From assembly GCA_024404735.1 (NCBI GenBank), contig JAKSPP010000090.1, positions 1-6,168 of the forward strand: a stretch of 6,168 bases of DNA, in the 5' to 3' direction. Under the pieces are notes generated by a model. That model was not told the DNA's origin and searched no databases. It was given only the letters and a program-made list of their open reading frames with translations. The DNA is from Oscillospiraceae bacterium (GTDB taxonomy: Bacteria; Bacillota; Clostridia; Oscillospirales; Oscillospiraceae). Positions 1 through 5,011 of the stretch are shown piece after piece. The stretch's first letter is position 1. The number at the start of each line of letters is the position of its first letter. A program made the position numbers and the translations under genes.

Positions 1-17
1 AAAAATAGCACAAGGCT

Positions 18-53
18 TGTAAAAATGCAATAGTTTTTACATTTTTTGTAAAA
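18..53. repeat. Three iterated TGTAAAA/TTTTACA half-sites, operator-like
   Basis: TGTAAAAA at 18-25 and TTTTTACA at 34-41 form a perfect 8-base inverted repeat separated by 8 bases. TTTTACA (35-41) and TGTAAAA (47-53) form a second perfect 7-base inverted repeat separated by 5 bases. The middle half-site is therefore shared by two dyads. The array covers the -35 and spacer of the possible promoter at 36-63, which is where a repressor would bind. All arms are A/T rich, so chance in an AT-rich spacer is a real alternative. I cannot assign a regulator. Confidence 0.4.
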
Positions 54-63
54 CTGTTATAAA
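36..63 (+). promoter_or_regulatory. Possible sigma-A-type promoter
   Basis: TTTACA at 36-41 (one mismatch to TTGACA) is followed after 16 bases by TATAAA at 58-63 (one mismatch to TATAAT). A transcript would begin near position 70 and could read the roughly 280-base leader into the PerR-like gene. In such AT-rich DNA a match of this quality can arise by chance, and the regulator has a better promoter of its own at 293-321. Confidence 0.35.
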
Positions 64-292
64 ATGTTTTTTATATGATTAATATAAGTGGAATATGTGA
101 CAAGCATGTATATCCCTTGCCCTTCCATATAAGAATAACTTATGTGCCGGCCTTCCGCAAGCAAGGCGAAATTTACGGCTGTATATTTCAGATATATAAA
201 ATATGTATACTGAATGAAAACCGGCATTTTCGGCATAATATCCTCTTATTCAAAAAATTATCTTAAATCTTCGCTAAATCTTCACTGTGTAC

Positions 293-321
293 TTGACAAT
301 ACAGGAAACAAGATTTAGAAT
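293..321 (+). promoter_or_regulatory. Promoter of the PerR-like regulator gene
   Basis: A perfect -35 box TTGACA at 293-298 is followed by a 17-base spacer and the -10 box TAGAAT at 316-321 (one mismatch to consensus). Transcription would start near 328, giving a leader of about 20 bases with the ribosome site GGAGG at 339-343. The -10 lies inside an operator-like dyad, which suggests repression by blocking RNA polymerase. Confidence 0.75.
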
Positions 322-329
322 AATACTAA
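315..329. promoter_or_regulatory. PerR-box-like operator over the -10
   Basis: The 15-base sequence TTAGAATAATACTAA is a 7-1-7 inverted repeat with a single mismatch between its arms. It agrees with the Bacillus PerR box (TTATAATNATTATAA) at 12 of the 14 defined positions. It overlaps the -10 of the PerR-like gene directly downstream, so autoregulation is the natural reading. The match was counted by eye, and binding is an inference. Confidence 0.6.
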
Positions 330-350
330 TTTTATTACGGAGGATATGCA

Positions 351-710
351 ATGACGCATAATGCTTCAAAAATACTGGATATAATTAATTATTCCGACCA
401 TCCCACGGCCGACGACATATATATGGAGGTAAAGCGGCTGGGCATCAAAATGTCTCCCGCAACGGTTTACAACAGTCTTGCAGCCCTCCACAGCGAGGGT
501 GCTATTGTAAAGCTTCCCGACGAGGGCGGAGCAACCCGCTATGACAAAAGTCTTCCCCACGGGCATATGATATGCTCCGCCTGCGGAAGGATAAGCGACC
601 TTTTTATCGATGACTTCCCCGATTATCTTCGCGAAAGGACAGGCACCGACACAGAGGGCTATGACCTTCGCGTTTTCCATACCTGTCCCATGTGCAGGGG
701 TCTGGTCTGA
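351..710 (+). CDS. perR: Fur-family metal-dependent repressor, PerR-like
   Basis: This 119-residue cytoplasmic DNA-binding protein belongs to the Fur family. The winged-helix part carries HPTADDIY (17-24) and MSPATVYNSL (34-43, recognition helix). The regulatory metal ligands of Bacillus PerR (H37, D85, H91, H93, D104) appear as H17, D65, H70, H72 and D83. The structural zinc site is intact as C75/C78 and C112/C115. Asp rather than Glu at D83 favours PerR (peroxide sensing by metal-catalysed histidine oxidation) over Fur. The start is set by GGAGG at 339-343, seven bases before ATG, and an in-frame stop at 327-329 excludes a longer protein. It is therefore about 20-25 residues shorter at the N-terminus than Bacillus PerR (145 aa) and lacks the first helix with its T-x-QR motif. 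Its promoter contains a PerR-box-like dyad, suggesting autoregulation. Family is certain; the PerR subtype is inferred from residues. Confidence 0.85.
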   Translation: MTHNASKILDIINYSDHPTADDIYMEVKRLGIKMSPATVYNSLAALHSEGAIVKLPDEGGATRYDKSLPHGHMICSACGRISDLFIDDFPDYLRERTGTDTEGYDLRVFHTCPMCRGLV

Positions 711-751
711 TTGCACGGTATCGGGAAAAAGCCGGAGAGAGAAAATAATAT

Positions 752-779
752 TTGACAAACGCAGATATTATGGTAATAT
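752..779 (+). promoter_or_regulatory. Promoter of the ferredoxin gene
   Basis: TTGACA at 752-757 is followed after 16 bases by TAATAT at 774-779, a moderate -10. The start would fall near 786, leaving a leader of about 55 bases. That leader can form a small hairpin (TTCTC paired with GAGAA, about 793-808). The strong ribosome site AGGAGG at 828-833 lies seven bases before the ferredoxin ATG. No terminator is visible between the regulator and this promoter, so readthrough from the regulator is also possible. Confidence 0.65.
765..779. promoter_or_regulatory. Perfect dyad over the ferredoxin -10
   Basis: ATATTA (765-770) and TAATAT (774-779) form a perfect 6-3-6 inverted repeat that includes the -10 box. 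Its position mirrors the PerR-box-like dyad over the regulator's own -10. It agrees with the PerR box at only 9 of 14 positions, so it is either a weak site for the adjacent regulator, a site for another repressor, or an AT-rich coincidence. Confidence 0.4.
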
Positions 780-840
780 AAATTCTTGAAGGTTCTCACC
801 TGAGAGAAGAAAACACTATTTTAAAACAGGAGGAAGTACT

Positions 841-1014
841 ATGTACGTTATTAACGACAGCTGCATTGCTTGCGGTTCCTGCTCCGAGGCTTGCCCTCAG
901 GAAGCTATTGCCATGGACGACGCTCTCGGCCATTACGCAATTGACGGCGGCAAGTGCATTGATTGCGGCACCTGCGAGGATACCTGCCCCATGGGCTGCA
1001 TCGCACAGGGCTGA
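841..1014 (+). CDS. Small 2[4Fe-4S] ferredoxin (57 aa)
   Basis: This small soluble electron carrier is of the clostridial 2[4Fe-4S] type and would serve low-potential redox enzymes such as pyruvate:ferredoxin oxidoreductase or hydrogenase; the partner is not visible here. The eight ligands are C8, C11, C14, C18 in CIACGSCSEACP and C39, C42, C45, C49 in CIDCGTCEDTCP. By family structure, one cluster is held by C8/C11/C14 with C49 and the other by C39/C42/C45 with C18. Length (57) is normal for the family. The start is the ATG at 841 with AGGAGG seven bases upstream. A ninth cysteine, C53, replaces the usual small residue of the CPVGAI-like ending. The gene has its own promoter and is followed by a terminator-like hairpin, so it is probably a short monocistronic message. 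Product is close to certain. Confidence 0.95.
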   Translation: MYVINDSCIACGSCSEACPQEAIAMDDALGHYAIDGGKCIDCGTCEDTCPMGCIAQG

Positions 1015-1046
1015 GTTTAACCGCCTTATTATGCAAAGAATGGAAG

Positions 1047-1077
1047 TGGCTGCTGCATTTTTGCGGCAGCCATTTTC
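1047..1077 (+). terminator. Likely intrinsic terminator after the ferredoxin gene
   Basis: The arms TGGCTGCTGC (1047-1056) and GCGGCAGCCA (1063-1072) pair over 10 bases with one G-T wobble around a six-base loop, ATTTTT. The following T tract is short (TTTTC), so termination may be partial. That would let some transcripts continue into the methyltransferase gene 13 bases further on, for which I see no promoter. Confidence 0.75.
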
Positions 1078-1089
1078 GGTATTATAACT

Positions 1090-1818
1090 ATGAAAAATGA
1101 TTTAAGCCCGGATTTCGAGCCTCTGTGGGCCGGCGGCCCATCCATGAAGCAGACGGAGGATGCCTTCGCCCTTTCAACGGACAGTGTGCTTCTTTCATAT
1201 TTTGCCTCCGAAAGAGGCCGAAAAAGCATCCTTGACCTGGGGACGGGTGCGGGAGTAATTCCCATCATCCTCGGCTCTGCCTTCCCGGGGGCAAGAATAA
1301 ACGGAATAGAAATAAATGAAAAATCCGCCCTTCTCGCAAGAGAGAACATGGCTGCAAACGGTCTTGACCCCGATGGAATTATAACAGGGGACATAAGAGA
1401 AATAAAAAGCCTTGTCTCTGCCGGGGCCTTTGATGCCGTTACGGCAAATCCCCCCTATTTCAGGGAGGGCAGCGGAGTCGCCTCTCCCGACCCGGAGAGA
1501 GCCGCCAGAAGAGACGAGAGGACCTGCACTCTTTCGGATGTCTGCAGAGCCGCGAAGTATGCCTGCCGCTGGGGCGGAAGCTTTTTCCTCGTACACAAGC
1601 CGGAGAGACTTCCCGATGTTTTCGGGGAGCTGCGCAAGGCGGGCTTTGAGCCAAAGCGCCTGCGTCTTGTGTGCTACTCACCGAAGCACGCCCCCAATCT
1701 TATTCTCTGTGAGGCAAGAAGGGGAGGCAATCCCGGCCTCAATATCGAAAGGCCTCTTTTCCTCACGGATGAGGACGGGGCCGAGTCGGAGGAAAGCAAA
1801 ATAATCTATCACAGATAA
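1090..1818 (+). CDS. trmN6: TrmN6-like tRNA adenine-N6 methyltransferase
   Basis: This 242-residue class I SAM-dependent methyltransferase belongs to the TrmN6/YfiC/YabB group (COG4123), which by homology methylates N6 of A37 in a tRNA. Motif I, DLGTGAG, lies at 49-55, the acidic SAM-ribose contact GIEI at 72-75, and the amino-methyltransferase catalytic motif NPPY at 120-123. The conserved early segment FALSTDSVLLSYFA (26-39) matches the family entry region, and HKPERL (169-174) is the typical late motif. Length is normal. The ATG at 1090 fits the family N-terminus, but I see no Shine-Dalgarno sequence before it, which suggests weak translation or coupling to readthrough past the ferredoxin hairpin. 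RsmI follows 44 bases later, an order also seen in Bacillus (yabB-yazA-yabC); the small GIY-YIG gene yazA is absent here. The exact tRNA target cannot be read from the sequence. Confidence 0.85.
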   Translation: MKNDLSPDFEPLWAGGPSMKQTEDAFALSTDSVLLSYFASERGRKSILDLGTGAGVIPIILGSAFPGARINGIEINEKSALLARENMAANGLDPDGIITGDIREIKSLVSAGAFDAVTANPPYFREGSGVASPDPERAARRDERTCTLSDVCRAAKYACRWGGSFFLVHKPERLPDVFGELRKAGFEPKRLRLVCYSPKHAPNLILCEARRGGNPGLNIERPLFLTDEDGAESEESKIIYHR

Positions 1819-1862
1819 GGAAGGCGGCTATCATTTCGGCCCGCTTCCCGGAAAGGACCCGT

Positions 1863-2699
1863 ATGCCAGGAACCTTATATCTTGTGGGTACCCCCATCGG
1901 AAATATGGGGGATATGTCCGAGAGAGCAATAAGCACTCTCGGGGAGGTGGATTTCATTGCCGCCGAGGATACCCGCGTTTCGGTCAAGCTCCTCAATCGC
2001 TTTGAAATAAAAAAGCCCCTTCTGTGCTACTTTGAGCACAACAGGGCGGAGATGGGTGAGAAGATTATTTCCCGCCTTCTGGGGGGAGAAAACTGCGCCC
2101 TTGTTACGGATGCGGGAATGCCCGCAATCTCCGACCCCGGCGAGGAGCTCGTGCGAAACTGCGCCGCTCTTGGAATCCCCGTTTCCGTTGCCCCGGGGCC
2201 CTCTGCGGTTATTACGGCCCTTGCAATGTCCGGCCTTCCCACCCAGCGCTTCTGCTTTGAGGGCTTTCTTTCCACCTCGGGAAAATCCAGAAGAGAGCAT
2301 CTTGAGGAGCTTAAAAAGGAAAAGAGAACCATTGTTTTCTATGAGGCCCCCCACAAGCTCAAAAGAACTCTTTCGGATTTCCTTGAGTACTTCGGTGACA
2401 GGGATATCGCCCTGTGCAGGGAGCTTACCAAAATCCACGAGGAAATAATAAGAACCACCGTAAAAAAGGCCATAGAGCTTTACGGGGACACAGAGCCCAG
2501 AGGTGAGTTTGTCCTTGTTTTAAGAGGCTATGAGGAGCCCGAGGAGCCCGAAATGACCATTGAGGAGGCTCTTGAGGTCTTAAACAGATACAGAGAAGAG
2601 GGAAAAAGCCTTAAGGAGGCCTCCCGTCTTGCCGCTGCCGATACGGGCTTCAGAAAGAACGACCTCTATGACCTTGCCGTCAGAAGCACAATAAAATAA
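1863..2699 (+). CDS. rsmI: 16S rRNA (cytidine-1402-2'-O)-methyltransferase RsmI
   Basis: RsmI transfers a methyl group from SAM to the ribose 2'-O of C1402 in 16S rRNA, in the decoding centre, where it works alongside the N4 methylase RsmH. The 278-residue protein shows the tetrapyrrole-methylase fold signatures in order: TLYLVGTPIGN (4-14), AAEDTR (33-38), VTDAGMPAISDPG (81-93), PGPSA (111-115), FCFEGFL (130-136), VFYEAPHKL (158-166) and CRELTK (185-190). A helical C-terminal region (about 225-278) ends in the family-typical KNDLYDLAV. Met86 stands where many homologues have Thr (DAGTP), a variation I regard as harmless. Length matches the family. AAAGGA at 1852-1857 is five bases before the ATG. 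It follows the TrmN6-like gene in probable cotranscription, and a strong terminator lies about 65 bases downstream. Confidence 0.96.
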   Translation: MPGTLYLVGTPIGNMGDMSERAISTLGEVDFIAAEDTRVSVKLLNRFEIKKPLLCYFEHNRAEMGEKIISRLLGGENCALVTDAGMPAISDPGEELVRNCAALGIPVSVAPGPSAVITALAMSGLPTQRFCFEGFLSTSGKSRREHLEELKKEKRTIVFYEAPHKLKRTLSDFLEYFGDRDIALCRELTKIHEEIIRTTVKKAIELYGDTEPRGEFVLVLRGYEEPEEPEMTIEEALEVLNRYREEGKSLKEASRLAAADTGFRKNDLYDLAVRSTIK

Positions 2700-2765
2700 G
2701 CCTTTTTGTCGGATACTGAACAGAGAAAAAAAGAGCTTGTCCGAAAGCTGTGCGAATATAACACC

Positions 2766-2801
2766 AAGCCCCCTAAATCCTTTCGGGGGCTTTTCTGTTT
2801 T
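2766..2801 (+). terminator. Intrinsic terminator after rsmI
   Basis: AAGCCCCC (2766-2773) pairs perfectly with GGGGGCTT (2785-2792) around an 11-base loop that can itself close with three A-T pairs. The T-rich tail TTCTGTTTT follows. It separates the methyltransferase operon from the purine unit, whose promoter begins four bases later. Confidence 0.9.
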
Positions 2802-2804
2802 GTG

Positions 2805-2833
2805 TTGACAATTCTGTGCCTTTGTAGTATTGT
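2805..2833 (+). promoter_or_regulatory. Promoter of the xpt/ABC transporter unit
   Basis: A perfect -35 box TTGACA at 2805-2810 is followed by a 17-base spacer and TATTGT at 2828-2833 (two mismatches to TATAAT). The overlapping TATATA at 2833-2838 is too far from the -35. Transcription would start near 2840, giving a leader of almost 100 bases before xpt. Confidence 0.75.
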
Positions 2834-2839
2834 ATATAT

Positions 2840-2937
2840 GTATTGCTGTCAGTATCTATGCCTCTTTGCGCCCACGGGAAACAAGGGGCTTTGTTTGTTT
2901 TGAGCGAATAAAAATACTGTTCCGAAGGAGCTTTTTT
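2840..2937 (+). promoter_or_regulatory. Structured xpt leader with competing hairpins
   Basis: CAGTAT (2850-2855) and ATACTG (2914-2919) are exact complements that could close a multi-part fold, like the P1 stem of a riboswitch. Inside, GCCTCTT (2860-2866) pairs with AAGGGGC (2883-2889). An alternative hairpin, AAACAAG (2879-2885) with TTTGTTT (2890-2896), overlaps that stem and is followed by GTTTT. At the 3' end, GTTCC (2919-2923) can pair with GGAGC (2927-2931) just before six T residues, burying the ribosome site AAGGAG (2925-2930). Bacillus xpt has a guanine riboswitch, but I find no purine-riboswitch core here (no TTTCTACC-like junction). Any regulatory role is inferred. Confidence 0.4.
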
Positions 2938-3513
2938 ATGAAGGCAATGGAAGAAAAAATCCTCAGGGAGGGTCAGATACTCCCCGGAGAGATACTCAAG
3001 GTCGGAAGCTTTCTTAATCAGCAGATTGACACGGAGTTTTTAAGGGAGATGGCAGAGGAGATAGCCACGCTTTTCAAGGACTGCGGAGCTACCAAAATCC
3101 TCACGGTCGAGGCATCCGGAATTGCCATCGCGACTGCCGCCGGTCTTGCCATGAACATTCCCGTTCTTTTTGCCAAGAAGCATAAAACCAGCAATGTCGA
3201 CGGAGAAATTCTCTCCGCCCCCGTTCATTCCTATACCCACGGAACGGATTACAACATCGTTGTTTCAAAGAGCTACCTTTCCCCGGGGGACAAGGTTCTT
3301 ATGGTTGACGATTTCCTTGCCAGCGGCAATGCCTTTATGGGTCTTCTGGGCCTCATAAACGGCGCCGGCGCCACCTGTGTCGGGGCCTGTGCCGCCATCG
3401 AAAAGCGCTTTCAGGGCGGCGGAGATATGCTCCGTAAAATGGGCATAAGGCTCGAATCCCTTGCGATAATCAGTGCCTTCGAAGGCAACAGTGTTGTTTT
3501 CGACAGCATTTAA
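2938..3513 (+). CDS. xpt: Xanthine phosphoribosyltransferase Xpt
   Basis: This cytoplasmic purine salvage enzyme makes XMP and pyrophosphate from xanthine and PRPP. The 191-residue protein follows the Bacillus Xpt (194 aa) closely: ILKVGSFLNQQID (19-31), the pyrophosphate-contact loop VEASGIA (57-63), FAKKHK (78-83), and the PRPP-binding motif VLMVDDFLASGNA (120-132) with its acidic pair D124/D125. IEKRFQGGGD (154-163) and the late RLESLA (171-176) are also family landmarks. I chose the ATG at 2938 because AAGGAG lies seven bases upstream and the protein then aligns from residue 1; the frame is open further upstream to 2830, but that part is promoter and leader. It is the first gene of the unit, with a BMP-type lipoprotein 59 bases downstream and no convincing terminator between, which ties purine-base salvage to uptake. 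Confidence 0.95.
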   Translation: MKAMEEKILREGQILPGEILKVGSFLNQQIDTEFLREMAEEIATLFKDCGATKILTVEASGIAIATAAGLAMNIPVLFAKKHKTSNVDGEILSAPVHSYTHGTDYNIVVSKSYLSPGDKVLMVDDFLASGNAFMGLLGLINGAGATCVGACAAIEKRFQGGGDMLRKMGIRLESLAIISAFEGNSVVFDSI

Positions 3514-3572
3514 GGCTTTATTTCCTTTAATTCTGTTTTTTTATTTTTTTATAATAAAATAAGGAGAAAAAC

Positions 3573-4859
3573 ATGAAAAAGACCATCGCACTTATCCTCG
3601 CACTCGTCCTTGTTATGGCCCTGTTTGCAGGCTGCGGCAAGAAGGACGATTCCGCAAAAAGAGAAATCAAGGCTCCCACCAGCGACGCCGAAGTCGTTTT
3701 CGATAACGACTCCACAGGATTTGACGTTTCCACCTTGACCAAGGATGAAATCAAGAAGATCAAGGTCGGATTCATCTTCCTTCACGATGAAAACTCCACC
3801 TATGATGCAAACTTCCTGAAGGCCGCAGAGGCCCTCTGCAACAGCATCGGCGCCGAGTATCTCGTTCGCAAGAACATCCCCGAAGGCCAGGAGTGCTATG
3901 ATGCCGCTGCCGACCTCGTCGACAAGGGCTGCAACATCATTTTTGCAGACTCCTTCGGTCATGAGGACTACATGATGCAGGCTGCAAAGGAATTCCCCAA
4001 GGTTCAGTTCTGCCATGCAACCGGAACCAAGGCTCATATGTCCGGACTTGACAACTACCACAACGCATTCGCAACCATCTACGAAGGCCGTTACCTTGCA
4101 GGCGTTGCCGCAGGTATGAAGCTCAACGAGATGATTGAGGCCGGTCAGTTTACCGCCGAAGAGGCCAAGATGGGCTACATCGGCGCTTACACCTATGCCG
4201 AGGTTATCTCCGGCTACACCGCATTCTTCCTCGGCGCCCGTTCCGTATGCCCCACCGTTACCATGGACGTAACCTTCACCGGCTCCTGGTACGATGAGAC
4301 CGCCGAGAAGGAGGCCGCCAACAAGCTTATCGACGGCGGCGCAAAGCTCATCAGCCAGCACGCCGACTCCATGGGCGCTCCCACTGCCTGTGAGAGCAGA
4401 GGCGTTCCCAACGTTTCCTACAACGGAAGCACCGTTTCCGCCTGCCCCAACACCTTCATCGTTTCCTCCCGCATTAACTGGATTCCCTTCATGGAGGTTA
4501 TGGTCGGCCGTGTAGCAAAGGGCGAGAGAATCAATGCCGACTGGACAGGTACTGTTGCAAATGGTGCTGTTGAGCTCACCGAGGTCAACACTGCCGCTGC
4601 TGCCGCAGGCACCGAGGAAGCAATTGAGAAGGTCAAGGCCGAGCTCGTTGCCGGCACCCGCCACGTATTCGACATCAGCACCTTCACCGTTGAGGGCAAG
4701 ACCGTTGAATCCTACCTCGCCGACATCAACGACTGGGGCGATTACGTAGGTGAGACCGAGGCCATCAAGGACGGTTACTTCTGCGAGTCCAAGGACCGCT
4801 CCGCTCCTTGCTTCGATCTTCACATCGACGGCATCAACCTCCTCGATACCAAGTTCTGA
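3573..4859 (+). CDS. BMP-family substrate-binding lipoprotein of an ABC importer
   Basis: This extracytoplasmic lipoprotein is the substrate-binding component of an ABC importer in the BMP/PnrA/Med family, whose studied members bind purine nucleosides. The signal peptide has KK at 2-3, a hydrophobic run at about 5-18 and the lipobox FAGC with Cys21 as the lipidated residue, followed by a charged linker. The periplasmic-binding fold starts at KVGFIFLHD (64-72). Family landmarks are YEGRYLAGVAAGM (170-182), GYIGAYTYAEVISGY (201-215) and the SWYDETAEKEAA segment (238-249). At 428 residues it is longer than typical BMP proteins (about 340-360), through the linker and the C-terminal end. AAGGAG at 3561-3566 is six bases before ATG. 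A TATAAT at 3550-3555 lies so close that a transcript from it would begin at the ribosome site, so cotranscription with xpt is more likely. Lysine codons are mostly AAG and alanine mostly GCC, consistent with high expression. Ligand is inferred. Confidence 0.9.
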   Translation: MKKTIALILALVLVMALFAGCGKKDDSAKREIKAPTSDAEVVFDNDSTGFDVSTLTKDEIKKIKVGFIFLHDENSTYDANFLKAAEALCNSIGAEYLVRKNIPEGQECYDAAADLVDKGCNIIFADSFGHEDYMMQAAKEFPKVQFCHATGTKAHMSGLDNYHNAFATIYEGRYLAGVAAGMKLNEMIEAGQFTAEEAKMGYIGAYTYAEVISGYTAFFLGARSVCPTVTMDVTFTGSWYDETAEKEAANKLIDGGAKLISQHADSMGAPTACESRGVPNVSYNGSTVSACPNTFIVSSRINWIPFMEVMVGRVAKGERINADWTGTVANGAVELTEVNTAAAAAGTEEAIEKVKAELVAGTRHVFDISTFTVEGKTVESYLADINDWGDYVGETEAIKDGYFCESKDRSAPCFDLHIDGINLLDTKF

Positions 4860-4872
4860 TTTCCCGATAATA

Positions 4873-4909
4873 TGCAAAGGAAGGCTCTTAAGAAGGGCTT
4901 TCCTTTGCA
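4873..4909 (+). promoter_or_regulatory. Strong hairpin after the lipoprotein gene
   Basis: TGCAAAGGAA (4873-4882) pairs with TTCCTTTGCA (4900-4909), and the stem continues inward through GGCTC opposite GGGCT with G-T wobbles. It starts 14 bases after the lipoprotein stop codon. No T tract follows, so it is probably not a terminator. In importer operons such hairpins often protect the 3' end of the abundant binding-protein mRNA and lower expression of the ATPase; that role is inferred here. Confidence 0.7.
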
Positions 4910-4971
4910 ATGCCATAAAGGGCAGTGCAGTGACGCCTTGTTTGCCGCCGGATTGCCCTTTGTGGTATTGC
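4907..4971 (+). repeat. Long inverted repeat between lipoprotein and ATPase genes
   Basis: The arms GCAATGCCATAAAGGGCA (4907-4924) and TGCCCTTTGTGGTATTGC (4954-4971) pair over all 18 positions with two G-T wobbles, around a 29-base interior. Its first three bases (4907-4909) also belong to the 3' arm of the preceding hairpin, so the two structures compete or stack at that junction. No T tract follows. The interior is GC-rich but has no clear internal stem. It may be an mRNA-processing or stabilising element, or a remnant of a small palindromic repeat. Confidence 0.65.
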
Positions 4972-5011
4972 TTTATGTAACACGAATAACTGTGAGAAGG
5001 GAGTGAAGCCT

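Larger units (their letters stand above)
1..292. other. AT-rich intergenic region without a supported gene
   Basis: This stretch holds no gene I can support. A 63-codon reading frame at 75-266 opens with ATG, but there is no Shine-Dalgarno sequence ahead of it (the upstream bases are nearly all A and T), it has no recognisable motif, and its composition is unlike the neighbouring genes. The left end carries iterated TGTAAAA-type half-sites and a possible promoter, listed separately. A small hairpin can form at about 151-168 (GCCTT paired with AAGGC). Most of the rest looks like spacer or a long leader for the regulator gene downstream. I see no tRNA cloverleaf or known riboswitch core. Confidence 0.6.

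Noticed and set aside
75..266. A 63-codon open frame in the left intergenic region
   Set aside because: No Shine-Dalgarno sequence, no motif, and composition unlike the neighbouring genes.
1195..1596. A 133-codon minus-strand open frame inside the TrmN6-like gene
   Set aside because: It is a shadow of the coding strand, with no motif and no independent ribosome site or promoter.
2706..2903. A 65-codon open frame with TTG start after rsmI
   Set aside because: It runs through the rsmI terminator and the xpt promoter, has no ribosome site, and resembles no known protein. The first 25 or so codons could be a gene remnant, but nothing supports it.
2840..2937. A classical purine (guanine) riboswitch before xpt
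   Set aside because: Expected from Bacillus, but the conserved junction and loop sequences are absent; only generic pairing potential is seen, so no known class is called.
2830..2937. An N-terminal extension of Xpt starting at 2830
   Set aside because: The frame is open, but it overlaps the -10 box and the leader. Homology begins at the ATG at 2938, which has a ribosome site.
3514..3572. A terminator or separate promoter between xpt and the lipoprotein gene
   Set aside because: There is a long T-rich run but only a weak 4-5 bp stem (TAAGG with CCTTT) before it. The TATAAT at 3550-3555 would place the transcript start on the ribosome site, and no good -35 is present.
3549..4916. A 455-codon open frame on the minus strand covering the whole lipoprotein gene
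   Set aside because: It is antisense to a clear BMP-family gene with signal peptide and ribosome site. It is low-complexity (rich in Gly, Val, Leu) and arises from the strong codon bias of the gene. It has no ribosome site and begins inside the intergenic hairpin.
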